Program-made: the position numbers and the translations under genes | Part shown: positions 44,350 through 53,570 of the stretch, in pieces | Layout of the letters: each line of letters opens with the position of its first letter | Position numbering within the stretch: the stretch's first letter is position 1 | Notes under the pieces: generated by a model | Told to the model about the DNA's origin: nothing | Seen by the model: the letters and a program-made list of their open reading frames with translations, nothing else | Databases searched by the model: none | DNA from: Natronomonas salsuginis | GTDB lineage: Archaea; Halobacteriota; Halobacteria; Halobacteriales; Haloarculaceae | Length of the DNA: 64,000 bases | Assembly (NCBI RefSeq): GCF_005239135.1 | Contig: NZ_QKNX01000005.1 | Span: forward strand, 124,001-188,000 | Reading direction: 5' to 3'

Positions 44350-44793
44350 TCAACCGAGGGCACCAAACCCCTCGTTCCGCATTAGTTCAGCGACACGCTC
44401 GGGATGGTGAAACGCGGCGAGAAGGGCGAACTCTCGAGCGTCTGTTTTCGAGATCTCGTTCACTCCGAGCTGGTTGGCAACTGCATTTCGGAATTCGGCT
44501 TCCTGATCCGCTACTTTGTCTCGAACATGGATTTCGAGCCGCGTGTCGCGTTCGTCCCCGACGTTGTTTCGCCGAACAAAATACGGATATTCCTCGGTTG
44601 GAGAACCAGCTTCTGACTCTTCTGTGGTTCCTTGCGTCGGTGCAGTTGGGGGGGCCTGTTCCGCCGGTTTCGATTTGGGCTTTTCCTCCTCGGCCTGAGT
44701 CTCCGTTGTTTCGGCGGGAGCTTCGTCCTCTTCATCAGTTCCGTCGCTCCCGCCGAAATCAAGATTCCCCGAGCCGGATTTGAAATTACTCAT
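44350..44793 (-). CDS. Probable partition partner of ParA (acidic, disordered N-terminus)
   Basis: 147 residues. The first 75 are Glu/Pro/Thr-rich and disordered; the rest is a folded domain (YPYFVRRNNVGDERDTRLEI, DAREFALLAAFHHPERVAEL). No ParB family is recognised, but it overlaps parA by four bases (ATGA at 44790-44793), as small partition adaptors do. It would bind the iterons at 45847 or bridge to ParA. Confidence 0.6.
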   Translation of the reverse strand: MSNFKSGSGNLDFGGSDGTDEEDEAPAETTETQAEEEKPKSKPAEQAPPTAPTQGTTEESEAGSPTEEYPYFVRRNNVGDERDTRLEIHVRDKVADQEAEFRNAVANQLGVNEISKTDAREFALLAAFHHPERVAELMRNEGFGALG

Positions 44794-45785
44794 GCGGTTG
44801 TCACCTCCGTTGTATCGGCCTCTCGTAGGTTGATGATCTTCTTTTCGTGATCCTGAATCTCGAGTTCCAGTACTGGGTCGACGTCGGCGTCGAACGTGTC
44901 GGTTGCAATGAACCAGGCAAGTTCATACAATTTCTGTAGCGTCTCTATTTCTCTGTCACGCACTCGTCGCTGGCCGGGTTCACTTACCATCTTACCATCC
45001 TTCTCGAAGGTTTTCCATCGCTCTTCGATCACCTTGAACGCCGATCCTCTGGCCTCCCACATGGCATCCATGAGACTTTCTCGATTCCCGATGGTGACGG
45101 GGGTGGCAAATGCCTCGGTGTCCTCGAACTGCTGCTGGTATTGCTGGTGGGCGTTCGTTTGACCAACACCTGACGGAACGACACAGGACAGTCCGATCTC
45201 GATATCCAATTGACTCTCCATGTTCCCGACGAGTTCCTCCAGTCCTTCCAAACTTAGATTCCCCTTCCCAGCTGGTTTGACGGGTGCGACGAGTGTCCGC
45301 AGTGCGAAAATGGCGTTATAGAGTAGATCCTCCGCTCGTGCATTTGGATCGATAAGGACGGCGTCATATTCCTCGTGTAGTTCCTGCTTGTTCCAGAGCA
45401 ATTCATACAACAGCTCATACCGGGGATACTCTTCGCGGCTCATGTTCTGCATTCCCGTTTCGTAGGAGATTTTCTGCTCTAGGTTGGATGTAAAATCGCT
45501 GAGCATATCGTGGCTTGGGATGATATCGACGCCTTCAGCAGTTGTTTCGATGAGATCGCGGAAGTCTCCGTCTGGCATGTCGAGAATGTGTTTGACCAGA
45601 TTATCTGCTTCTGGATCACCCCGGCGCTCGCCGACATCGAAGAGACTGGTCAGATTCCCTTCTTGTGGATCAAGATCCAGCACGAGGATATTCTGACCCA
45701 TGCGCTTGAGCGCGACTGCGACATTGGCTGTCATTGTCGTCTTGTACGTTCCACCTGACTCCGAGTAAACCACGGCCGTAATCAT
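44790..45785 (-). CDS. parA: ParA-family partition ATPase
   Basis: 331 residues. The deviant Walker A is SESGGTYKTTMTANV (K15), in which the Gly before the catalytic Lys is Tyr and the signature Lys of ParA is Ser. Switch and Walker B regions: ILVLDLDPQEGNLTSLFD and YDAVLIDPNARAED. The C-terminal half keeps the ParA fold (VAPVKPAGKGNLSLEGLEEL). It drives plasmid segregation. It heads a two-gene operon, and the 13-bp iterons lie 60 bases before its start, suiting both centromere and autoregulation. Confidence 0.88.
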   Translation of the reverse strand: MITAVVYSESGGTYKTTMTANVAVALKRMGQNILVLDLDPQEGNLTSLFDVGERRGDPEADNLVKHILDMPDGDFRDLIETTAEGVDIIPSHDMLSDFTSNLEQKISYETGMQNMSREEYPRYELLYELLWNKQELHEEYDAVLIDPNARAEDLLYNAIFALRTLVAPVKPAGKGNLSLEGLEELVGNMESQLDIEIGLSCVVPSGVGQTNAHQQYQQQFEDTEAFATPVTIGNRESLMDAMWEARGSAFKVIEERWKTFEKDGKMVSEPGQRRVRDREIETLQKLYELAWFIATDTFDADVDPVLELEIQDHEKKIINLREADTTEVTTA

Positions 45786-45846
45786 ACGCCTCGTAATTTC
45801 ACCTCCTATAGCATAAATCTGTGTCAGACATCTGTACCTTCTTTCC

Positions 45847-46082
45847 GTAGCAGATAGCTGTAATAGATAGCTGTAATAGATAGCTGTAATAGATAGCTGT
45901 AGCAGATAGCTTTAATAGATAGCTGTAATCATGGAAGTCTCGTGATTTTGTACAACTTCATTTATTACAGATAGTCGTTACAGATAACAATTACAGAATT
46001 CTGTGATAGATATCCGTGGCGAACTTGTGGGTATGCAGCTGGCATCCATCAAATTGTTACAGATAGCTGTTACAGACGTTCA
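45847..46082. repeat. 13-bp iterons upstream of parA, candidate centromere
   Basis: Six consecutive 13-base units at 45847-45924, of the type GTAATAGATAGCT with one- or two-base variants. Four weaker units in 13-base register follow at 45965-46016 (TTACAGATAGTCG and relatives), and two more at 46057-46082 (TTACAGATAGCTG, TTACAGACGTTCA). Twelve units in three clusters, all directly repeated. They start about 60 bases before the parA start. Tandem short repeats next to parA are a usual form of plasmid centromere. Confidence 0.75.
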
Positions 46083-46179
46083 TCATGGGCCAATAACAGA
46101 TCGCGATTGATTCTCGGCTTGCAATTGTTTGATGAGGTGAGCCTCTCGTATTTCTCCTACCCACGAAGGCCGGTCTCGG

Positions 46180-46545
46180 CTCGTCCTATTATCAGGCCCC
46201 TCTGTCGGTGAGATCGTGGCCTACGAGTGGTCAATTGCAGATCAGGAACTCACCGGTGAGACGGCGACCCTCGAGGTGAACGAGCCCGGCGAATACACAG
46301 TTAGGTTGATAATCCGCAACGATGCCGGAGAGACGTCGACAGCAACCGCAACCCTGAGTGTCCAGACTGGCGATGAACCCGGGGCGACAGACGAGTCGGG
46401 CGAAGAGACGACCGCGACAGACGAGTCGGACGATGAACCGGCGCAGTCGTCCAGCCCACTCCTGACGTTCGGGCCGGCGTTCGCACTCCTCGTCTTGCTG
46501 GCTGCGGGGCTGATTGTCTGGCGACGACGTGGGGATGAGATGTGA
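46180..46545 (+). pseudogene. C-terminal end of a PKD-domain surface protein
   Basis: The frame has the end of a PKD domain (GEIVAYEWSIADQELTGE, YTVRLIIRNDAGETSTAT), a Thr/Glu/Asp-rich wall linker with two ETTATDESDDE-type repeats, and a membrane anchor (TFGPAFALLVLLAAGLIVWR). No proper start exists upstream; the GTG at 46216 lies inside the PKD domain. The anchor lacks the PGF motif of sorted archaeal surface proteins. Probably a truncated surface glycoprotein gene. Confidence 0.6.
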
Positions 46546-46941
46546 CTGTTCGAACGGGTCAGTTACCCACCACCGAACAGTCGTTGCCGATGCAGAGTGC
46601 GACGAAGTCGCGAGGGGAGACGGGGTCACGGTAATCCGGGTCGCGACGGGTGTTCAACGAATGTGTGAGGAGTCGGCGATGAGACGAGTCCTGCCACAGT
46701 ATCCCCTGCTCTAGGGTCTCCCACCCCCGCCGCCACCACGGAGAGTGACCGTGTAGTCTGGATGCAAGAGCGCTCTGTGGAGCCCCCACAAGCCGAGAAG
46801 GATGAAGACCCCGGAAAAGAGCAGCCCTGGAGGGAGCACCCCACCGGCAGCCTCGTCTGCGAGACGCCTACGGAACAGGGAAGCAGTGGTTCGATCAATC
46901 CGGACGCTACGTGGCTCGTGTCCGGGGCCTCCCGACCCAGT
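46546..46941. other. Gap without a supported gene
   Basis: About 400 bases between the PKD fragment and the carotenoid oxygenase. On the minus strand, in frame after the oxygenase stop, there is a short hydrophobic reading (LLFSGVFILLGLWGLHRALL) starting only from a GTG. It could be a small membrane peptide but is not supported further. Confidence 0.3.
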
Positions 46942-48420
46942 TCACGCAGGAGAGGCCGCCCGAAGTTCGGGGAAATACCGGCCGTGAAAATCAAAGGGGG
47001 CTGCGTGTGGCAGGGTGATACGCGCCCGCTCCGAGAACGTCTCGCCGTCGAGAACGAGAAGGCGCGAGCGGTTTGCCGTCGTGTCGAGGGCAACCGTCAG
47101 GACGACGCCGTCGTCTTCGGCCTCGGCGTCGGGTGCGGGGACGAAAATCGGCTCGCCGAAGTACTCACCGCCCTCGTCGAAGGCCTTGAGAGCGCCGGTC
47201 CGGGTGTCGAGTTTGAGGATGCGCTGCGCCCACTCGGTGACCGGCGTGTCCATCCCCATCGCGTAGACGTACCGGTGGGGACGACACCACCGCGAGGGGG
47301 AGACGGTCGGCAGTGCAGTGCCATCCTCGGAGAGCAACTCACGGGAGACGGTCGGCTCGCCGATCCCGTAGCGCCGTCGACGCCCCGCAGACCCCAGGTC
47401 GACCGTGAAGCGTTCGATGCGCCCGGCGATGGCACTCAACTCGCCAGCCCGGAGGTGCTCCAGATACAGTGAATCGATCGTCGTCGCGTCCGGGACCGTT
47501 TCGAGATCGAAGACGAGTTCGCTCCCCTCGTTTCGCTCGAAGGCGTTGACGTGGTGGAACCCAAAGAGAGCGTCTGTCACCGGCTCTGCGACGACCGCAC
47601 CACTCGTCCGGTCCAGGACGATGAGACGGGTGCCGCGGTCGGGTTCCCACTCGAACTGTTCGATGAAGGGGGCCTGTCGACCCGGTTTGAGAAACCGCCG
47701 TGGATCGAGACGGAAGGGGAACTCCGTCAGCACGACGTAGTGTGGCGTCAGCGCGAAACTGTGCATGTATGCGGGTTTGTCGGTGTCGACACTCCCGATG
47801 TGTCGCCGCTTGCCCGCGGGCGTCGTCGCGTGGACGTGATACTGACTCCGGCGGCCAAACGCTGTCTCGACGTTGACCAGAACCCCTGAGGAGGGATCGC
47901 GCTTGAGATGTGCACACGACAGATGCCCGGCCAGGCCGTCGTCGTATTCGACGTGACCGAGGGTGTCGAGGGTGTTCGGATCGAATCGAACTTTTCGCGG
48001 CGACTCGGTCAGGGCGACGTACTCGCCGTCGACCCGCTCGGCAATGATGTTCGTATTGTCGTAGGGGTCGGTGAGAAACGCCGCTAACCGTGAGCGAAGC
48101 GTGGTCTCACCGGTCGCGAAGCCGCCCTCGAACTCGCCACGCCGGGCTGCGTCGTGGGCGTCCGTCCGGAGGAAGCGATTCCGGTAGTGGAGCCTGTCTT
48201 CGTCGGCCGGGCCGGCACCCGAGGCGGGGTCGAACGTGAACCGGTAGAGCATCGCGAACCCGTCGAACCAGTGATCGACGCTGGTACCCGTGGGGAAGGA
48301 GAAGGCTCCGGGGCCGTTACGAATGAGGCTGCCAGTCAGCCACGCGGGCAGGGAGCCCGTCACGGGGAGTGACGTGGCTGTCTCCTCGTGCAGCGAGTGG
48401 AAACCGGGGTGGGACGCCAT
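46942..48420 (-). CDS. Carotenoid cleavage oxygenase (RPE65/CCD family)
   Basis: 492 residues, normal length for the family. Signatures include GSLIRNGPGAFSFPTG and DHWFDGFAMLYRFTF at the N-terminus, HLSCAHLKRDP, YMHSFALTPHYVVLTEFP (His ligand), FGFHHVNAFERNEG (His ligand) and the terminal FDFHGRYFPE (His ligand). It splits carotenoid double bonds using iron held by four His. In haloarchaea retinal is usually made by Blh/Brp, so the product could be another apocarotenoid. No rhodopsin gene is present in the window. Confidence 0.9.
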   Translation of the reverse strand: MASHPGFHSLHEETATSLPVTGSLPAWLTGSLIRNGPGAFSFPTGTSVDHWFDGFAMLYRFTFDPASGAGPADEDRLHYRNRFLRTDAHDAARRGEFEGGFATGETTLRSRLAAFLTDPYDNTNIIAERVDGEYVALTESPRKVRFDPNTLDTLGHVEYDDGLAGHLSCAHLKRDPSSGVLVNVETAFGRRSQYHVHATTPAGKRRHIGSVDTDKPAYMHSFALTPHYVVLTEFPFRLDPRRFLKPGRQAPFIEQFEWEPDRGTRLIVLDRTSGAVVAEPVTDALFGFHHVNAFERNEGSELVFDLETVPDATTIDSLYLEHLRAGELSAIAGRIERFTVDLGSAGRRRRYGIGEPTVSRELLSEDGTALPTVSPSRWCRPHRYVYAMGMDTPVTEWAQRILKLDTRTGALKAFDEGGEYFGEPIFVPAPDAEAEDDGVVLTVALDTTANRSRLLVLDGETFSERARITLPHAAPFDFHGRYFPELRAASPA

Positions 48421-48614
48421 GACGGAGTGGACGGCTCGCGGACGCTAAGGCCTAACGGCACTGGCGAGGGTGCGAGAAATCGAGAGGCTCGACAAATACA
48501 CTCGCCCGGCCGGCGAGACAATACATCTAGCCACGTCGTCTGCAGGGAGCAACAGACGTAGTGAGTGGGCTTGTGGTGAGAGGGTGCGTCGGGGTATGTG
48601 AGTGGACTGCTTCC

Positions 48615-49347
48615 ACAGAAACTGTGCTGTGCGACCGTGAGTTTGACTCTTAACAGGTCTATCAGACGCTCTCAAACCTCGGCGTGAACTACCTGATTCC
48701 GAAGCGAATCAACAGCACCGAGCGGGAGGTCATCGAGACGATGGACGACGACGAGAAGGAGGTCGCCGTGGAAACAGCGTCCGTCCACGTCGAAGCTGGC
48801 AGCCACCAGATGCGGTTCGTGTACGTGCCATCGACGAAAGGTGAGGGGACGGCAGTCTTCACGACGAACCTCAGAGTTGGACCGGAGGAGGCAGAGACGG
48901 TCTGTCGGCGGTACAGCCGTCGTTGGCAGATCGAGAACGAGTACAAATCGATCAAGCATGACTTCCTCGCAAAAACCTCGTCGAAGGACTATCGCGTACG
49001 GCTGTTCTATTTCGTGTTCGCCGTCCTCCTCTACAACATCTGGCGGCTCACAGATTTCCTGCTGAAAGCTGGCGTTGACGGCGAGATGAACTATACGCCC
49101 GTGCTGACCGCGGGCGAGTGTGTCGAACTCGTTGCCTCGGCGTTGATCCCGCCTGACTAACCGGCTGAGCTCTCGCTGAGTCCACCGCTTGGGAGTGGCA
49201 ACACTATTCAGCAGCGCCAGAATCAACGCAATCTCTTACACTCACCCGACAGGTACGACCACGAGGGGTCAAAGCCGATGCTTGATTGGTGAGAAGCACC
49301 ACGAATCGACGGAGATTCTACCTAAAAATGGCCTATCCTCCGAAACT
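48615..49347 (+). pseudogene. 3' remnant of the IS4-type element
   Basis: DNA similarity to the element at 32852 starts near TGTGCTGTGCGACCGTGAGTT (second catalytic Asp) and runs past the transposase stop (49160) to GGCCTATCCTCCGAAACT. A TAA lies early in the frame (DS*QVYQTLSNL). The rest is open, including YSRRWQIENEYKSIK. The 5' two thirds are missing. Copies this diverged suggest an old insertion. Confidence 0.85.
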
Positions 49348-49379
49348 CTGGGTATTCCAAACGGCTCAGTTTTAGTATA

Positions 49380-49684
49380 GCAGTATAAAGTTTACAGACA
49401 CATATTCGAAGCTATTAGCACTGCTACCACCGGAATTCGGCGCTTCGAGCGAATACTCGCTTGGCCATGATTACTCCAATAATCACGATCACTTTTACAT
49501 ACCCCGACGCCCTCGGGGAAGCACGAATGCTGCAACCGTCTCACGACGACGCTTCCCCCAGGAGACCGGGCTTCGAGTTTGCTGTAGTTTCACTCAGCTA
49601 CGTCGAAGAACTGGTGGAATATAGCAGTTCGATATAGGACGAATGGCCTCAACCTATATGCAGATGGAGCGTGAACGGTAACGT
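49380..49684. other. Gap with a hairpin resembling an IS200/IS605 end
   Basis: Contains CCTCGGGGAAGC, then about 32 bases, then GCTTCCCCCAGG (about 49512-49562), a long stem with a loop. Similar GAAGC...GCTTCCCC structures mark ends of haloarchaeal IS200/IS605 elements. No gene seen. It may be a remnant or a small non-autonomous copy. Confidence 0.4.
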
Positions 49685-50224
49685 ATGATCGAGGACGAAT
49701 CGAATTCCAAGAGTCTGATGGAGCGCCAGACCACGGGTGAAGACCGGGTGAGGATGGCCGTCCGGCAGCTGTCGGAGCCGCGGACGGCTAACTGGATCGC
49801 TTCCGAAGCGGGCTGGTCACACGAGCCGACCAAGCGCGTCCTGGAACAACTTGTCGACGATGGTATCCTCCATCGTGACGAGAGCGGTACTCACACGACG
49901 TACTACCCTGATTACCGTCGTCAGGCGATGCAGGAGGCGATGCGCCTCCGGGATAGCGGGCACACTGTCGAGGAACTCACGGACCAGCTTGCGGAGATGA
50001 AGGCACAAATCCGCGACTGGGAGGACGAATTCGGCGTCGAGTCACCGAACCAGCTTCGCGGGACACTCGCCGACGAGGCCCTCGACGCCGATCAAGAAGA
50101 CCGTCGGCGTGAGATCGCTCGTGAGTGGGAACATCTCCAACGGCGTATCAAAATTGTCGGGTTCGCTATCCGCGAGTGGGACTTCCTTGCTCCGACGACA
50201 GAGCCCGCAGAGGCCAGCAGCTAA
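49685..50224 (+). CDS. DUF7342-type winged-helix protein
   Basis: 179 residues. Winged helix at 15-75 (TGEDRVRMAVRQLSEPRTAN, EAGWSHEPTKRVLEQLVDDG, THTTYYPDYRRQA) and a long helical tail likely to form a coiled coil (VEELTDQLAEMKAQIRDWED). It heads an operon with an unknown gene and a tyrosine recombinase. A second protein of the same family begins at 63770. It probably regulates the recombinase operon. Confidence 0.8.
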   Translation: MIEDESNSKSLMERQTTGEDRVRMAVRQLSEPRTANWIASEAGWSHEPTKRVLEQLVDDGILHRDESGTHTTYYPDYRRQAMQEAMRLRDSGHTVEELTDQLAEMKAQIRDWEDEFGVESPNQLRGTLADEALDADQEDRRREIAREWEHLQRRIKIVGFAIREWDFLAPTTEPAEASS

Positions 50225-50227
50225 CGG

Positions 50228-50686
50228 ATGTCGGTCCCACATCCCGGTGGTGACCCGAACGCAAATCTCTACGCTCAGCTGAAGAGGGACGTCCTCGCCC
50301 GCGTGCCACAGATCACAGCCGTTGAGTACGTTCCTGACGATATCGAGGCCAAGCAGCTGCGAGCAATTTTCGATCCGGCTCGTCTTAACCCGCCGACAGG
50401 TCCTGACTTACCGAAACTGACGATTAAATGGTACCGACAGGACCCCCACGATTGGTTCCGTATCAACTACACCGACCCGAACACGGGCTTTCACGCTGGC
50501 TGGCACCAGGACGAGGACCATCCCGATCTTGGACGGACACATTTCCAGTACTCAGCTGACAATGAAGAGGATCGCTGGGGAATCAAGTTCGAACACGAGA
50601 CGCCCTCCCTGATTCTCTGGAAGATCGTCGAAGACCTCCTCGAGGAAGTCCGTCCGAACTACCAATCCGGAAACGAGGAACTATGA
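50228..50686 (+). CDS. Unknown protein encoded between a DUF7342 regulator and an integrase
   Basis: 152 residues starting three bases after the DUF7342 stop and overlapping the integrase start by four. It is an alpha/beta protein with Trp/His-rich stretches (IKWYRQDPHDWFRINYTDPN, FHAGWHQDEDHPD, WGIKFEHETPSL). No family recognised. Tight coupling implies a shared role, perhaps as a recombination factor. Confidence 0.65.
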   Translation: MSVPHPGGDPNANLYAQLKRDVLARVPQITAVEYVPDDIEAKQLRAIFDPARLNPPTGPDLPKLTIKWYRQDPHDWFRINYTDPNTGFHAGWHQDEDHPDLGRTHFQYSADNEEDRWGIKFEHETPSLILWKIVEDLLEEVRPNYQSGNEEL

Positions 50687-51927
50687 CCTCTGAGAAGATG
50701 TCTGGCGAACGTACCGGGCGGTCGCTCGCGAGTTCGTTCGAGCGATATCTTCAGGACAAGGGGAAAGGTCGCGGTGGCGACGGCGGGAACTATCGACGAA
50801 ACGCTGCACGCGAGCTCGAGCGGTTCGCCGAATGGGCAACCGGTGACCGCGGTGACGACGATTGGACCGGAATTGTTCCGGACGACGCCGACCGAGAGCC
50901 AACCTTCGAGGACCTCGACGAGCGTGTCTTCCGGGAGTACGCTCGGCATCTCGCCGGCGATCGGGGACTCAAGCAGAATACGGTACAAACCTATTACCGC
51001 TATATCTCCGCGTGGTGTGGCTGGTGCGTCAATGAGGGCTATCTCGAAACCCATTACGCGCAGCGGGCGAGTGCGATGGCGCCGCTGCCGGAGGACGACG
51101 GCCGCAAGCCCGGCGACCAGCAGGCCTGGACGTCCGAACAACGCCACGCCCTCACCCGCTACATCGACGAACTGGCCCACGAGGACATCGAGGCATACAC
51201 GACCCTCCCGGAGGATACTGATCCCCTAGACAAGCAGCGAGCACGCTACGCGGCGCTGAAGGCGGCTCGTGACCGGGCGCTCGTGTTCGTTCTCGCATAC
51301 ACCGCTGTCCGAGTTGGAGAGCTGCTTCGAGACCCGAATGATCCGCGCCGGCGTGGGGTTCGGTGGAACGAAATTTCGCTTGATGACGGGAGTATGGACG
51401 TCTACCGGAAGAAACAGCAGTGGGACGCTGCGAGTCTCCCCGACCCGGTGATCATGCCGCTGCGAAGCTATCGTAAGCTGATGGACCCGCCGACAGAGCG
51501 CTGGCCGGTGTTTCCGACGTTCGACCAACGGACGCTTGCGGGGCTCATCCAGGATGAGTTAGCTAATCGAGGGAAACGTCCAGAGGAAATTACTGACTTT
51601 CGTGAGGCGTACGCTCGCGACCTCCTGCTGGCACTCGATGAGGACATTCGGCCGCCGTCGATCACGACGGACGGCGCACGGTCGATTCTCCAACGACTCT
51701 CGGAGGCCGCAGAGATCGACATCGACCATCCGAAACACGATTATCTCGCCCCCCATGGTGGTCGTCGCGGCATGGGTGAGGTCCTTGTCCGCGCGTTCGG
51801 ATACACGGTTGCGGCCCGGTATCTCGATAACTCCGAAGAGATGGTTCGAGAGCGGTACTCACATATTGAGGCTGGTGAGTTAGGTGATGTTGCAGCCGAT
51901 GCCCTAACTCAGATTGATAATCTTTAA
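50683..51927 (+). CDS. Tyrosine recombinase (phage integrase family)
   Basis: 414 residues. An N-terminal SAM-like core-binding domain (EYARHLAGDRGLKQNTVQTY) precedes the catalytic domain with the first Arg in AYTAVRVGELLRDP (about 209), HGGRRGMGEVLV (His and Arg, about 357-361) and the nucleophile Tyr in MVRERYSHIE (about 391). It catalyses strand exchange for integration or resolution. It is translationally coupled to the unknown gene before it. No clear attachment site was found beside it. Confidence 0.88.
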   Translation: MTSEKMSGERTGRSLASSFERYLQDKGKGRGGDGGNYRRNAARELERFAEWATGDRGDDDWTGIVPDDADREPTFEDLDERVFREYARHLAGDRGLKQNTVQTYYRYISAWCGWCVNEGYLETHYAQRASAMAPLPEDDGRKPGDQQAWTSEQRHALTRYIDELAHEDIEAYTTLPEDTDPLDKQRARYAALKAARDRALVFVLAYTAVRVGELLRDPNDPRRRGVRWNEISLDDGSMDVYRKKQQWDAASLPDPVIMPLRSYRKLMDPPTERWPVFPTFDQRTLAGLIQDELANRGKRPEEITDFREAYARDLLLALDEDIRPPSITTDGARSILQRLSEAAEIDIDHPKHDYLAPHGGRRGMGEVLVRAFGYTVAARYLDNSEEMVRERYSHIEAGELGDVAADALTQIDNL

Positions 51928-52174
51928 ACATCGTAGGTTAGCTTTGCTGGCGCGACCGGTAGTTACCACAACCAGTTGTGGGTGTTATAATTGAAAGACG
52001 AGAGAAACTCACCGGTACCAGCGGACGAATCTGTAACTTGATTAACTCCTATACAGTGGGCCATCTATAAATTATATACAAATACGAAGCATCGAATCGT
52101 GGCGGCGCGGAACACCGGCTGAACACTGGCCGAGGCGTGCTGGAACACGCCCGACCGCGCTTCCCTGAACAAGC

Positions 52175-52471
52175 ATGCATTCATACACTACCTGGTCTGA
52201 AACGACCACCAACACGACGAACGGTCGCCTCGAACTACCCTCCGATGCCTCGATGCTCGGGACGGACCGTCGGCGAGCGACTCACTACTACTCGCGTGCG
52301 ACGAATCAGGTCGTTGTCGTTGCTACGGCAGATCTCGTCAATCGATACAATCTCGGTCGTCACTCGCTGCTCACGTGGGTGACGTACATCGCATTGAAGT
52401 GTGGCTTGCACGCCCTCGACGATGCTAAGTGGTTTCTCGAACTCCTCGCAGAGGCACTGGTGCGAACATAA
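52175..52471 (+). CDS. Small protein of unknown function
   Basis: 98 residues starting MHSYTTWSETTTNTTNGRLE, with an alpha/beta end (ATNQVVVVATADLVNRYNL, YIALKCGLHALDDAKWFL). No family recognised. A TATA-like element (CTATAAATTATATAC) lies about 100 bases upstream. Its stop overlaps the start of the zinc-ribbon gene (TAATG), so the two are coupled. Confidence 0.65.
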   Translation: MHSYTTWSETTTNTTNGRLELPSDASMLGTDRRRATHYYSRATNQVVVVATADLVNRYNLGRHSLLTWVTYIALKCGLHALDDAKWFLELLAEALVRT

Positions 52472-52614
52472 TGGCCATCGCTGTTCTCAACACCGATGTG
52501 GCCTGTCCGGAGTGTGGTCATACGGCTGCCTGGGCACACACCATCTCCGACGCTCCTTCAGCCGAAGAAGCGTTCCAATGCCCAGAGTGCAACGTAGTCT
52601 GGCGGTCACATTAA
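52471..52614 (+). CDS. Zinc-ribbon microprotein (47 aa)
   Basis: 47 residues with two CxxC pairs, DVACPECGHTAAW and FQCPECNVVW, forming a zinc ribbon. Starts on the stop of the previous gene (TAATG). Such microproteins are abundant in haloarchaea and act in transcription or stress adaptation. Function here unknown. Confidence 0.7.
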   Translation: MAIAVLNTDVACPECGHTAAWAHTISDAPSAEEAFQCPECNVVWRSH

Positions 52615-52754
52615 AACTCCTCAGGATTCATCATTCGTTTCCCACTCGGGGCGTCGTGTCGATAATAGAAGTTCAGTAACAACAGTACGAAGTTTCGCTT
52701 CACCAGTCCATGGAAAGCACCGATCGTATAATTTGAATTTGCGAAACTTTTGCG

Positions 52755-52982
52755 ATGGGCCCAACTATACGTCGCTGGTTCTACTCCCTCATGCGTTCGG
52801 TCGTCGATAACATCCCAGACCGTTTTTCGTCGATATGGATCCCTGTCTCTCAAGCACGAGCAACGAACGAGAAAATCGAACGCCAAGAATCGGCACCACG
52901 ACCGGACCTTCCCGAAGCTGTCGTGACGGCACTCGAGTTTGACGAACCCGATCTCAAGGCCATTGAGGTCAACGTGAATTGA
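52755..52982 (+). CDS. Small hypothetical protein, weak
   Basis: 75 residues. The second half (RPDLPEAVVTALEFDEPDLK) is acidic and looks haloarchaeal; the first half (IRRWFYSLMRSVVDNIPDRF) is less convincing. Convergent with 52993. It may be the end of a truncated gene. Frames on the opposite strand in 52620-52890 look like decayed sequence. Confidence 0.3.
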   Translation: MGPTIRRWFYSLMRSVVDNIPDRFSSIWIPVSQARATNEKIERQESAPRPDLPEAVVTALEFDEPDLKAIEVNVN

Positions 52983-52992
52983 CAGATTCCAC

Positions 52993-53283
52993 TTACGGAC
53001 CGAATACCGCCTCGGGATCGACAGGGCCTTGCATGATGAGTGTTTGGTCGGACGGCATCCGAATCTCGGGGTCGGGCTCGTCGAATGAAAGCCCCATAAA
53101 TGATGTCAGCCACTCGGACGAGTCTTCCCAGGTATGCCTCGGGTCGTCGACGTCGTCCCGGAATCGGAGGACGATAACACCCGTTGCGGGGGAGTGCGGC
53201 CCGTCGAAGTGGATTGTTTCTCCCGCTGTTTCGATCTGCTCTCTTGGAAGTCGCAGATTGAGGTTGGAAATATCCGGATACAC
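52993..53283 (-). CDS. Small acidic protein of unknown function
   Basis: 96 residues, acidic, with an alpha/beta pattern (TGVIVLRFRDDVDDPRHTWE, WLTSFMGLSFDEPDPEIRM). No family recognised. Convergent with the frame at 52755. The stretch 53284-53570 to its right holds no supported gene. Confidence 0.5.
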   Translation of the reverse strand: MYPDISNLNLRLPREQIETAGETIHFDGPHSPATGVIVLRFRDDVDDPRHTWEDSSEWLTSFMGLSFDEPDPEIRMPSDQTLIMQGPVDPEAVFGP

Positions 53284-53570
53284 GCGAGTGAAGACACCTT
53301 GTGGGAGATATTCAACCAGGTCTGTGTGAGGTTCGCCGGACAGGTAGTGCGGAGTTCGTTACTTCCCGAACGATCCGAGAGACCGCTGCCTGAACGCCAC
53401 GAAACAGTTACTTTCTGTATGATTTGACGGTCAGCCTCTGCCGCTACCGCGGCGTAGATCGAGGCAGTTCCAATTCACCGCTCCGAACAGACGATAGCAA
53501 CCGAGTCTTGGCGGTATCTGACGAAAGCTGTTGCTCACCGCCCAACGGGCAGGCCGTGGGCTGACCCCGG

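Noticed and set aside
45847-46082. Tandem repeats as a CRISPR array
   Set aside because: Units are 13 bases with no unique spacers and no cas genes are near. Partition iterons explain them better.
46762-47472. 236-residue plus-strand frame over the end of the carotenoid oxygenase
   Set aside because: Antisense shadow of the oxygenase; no domain and unlikely residue composition.
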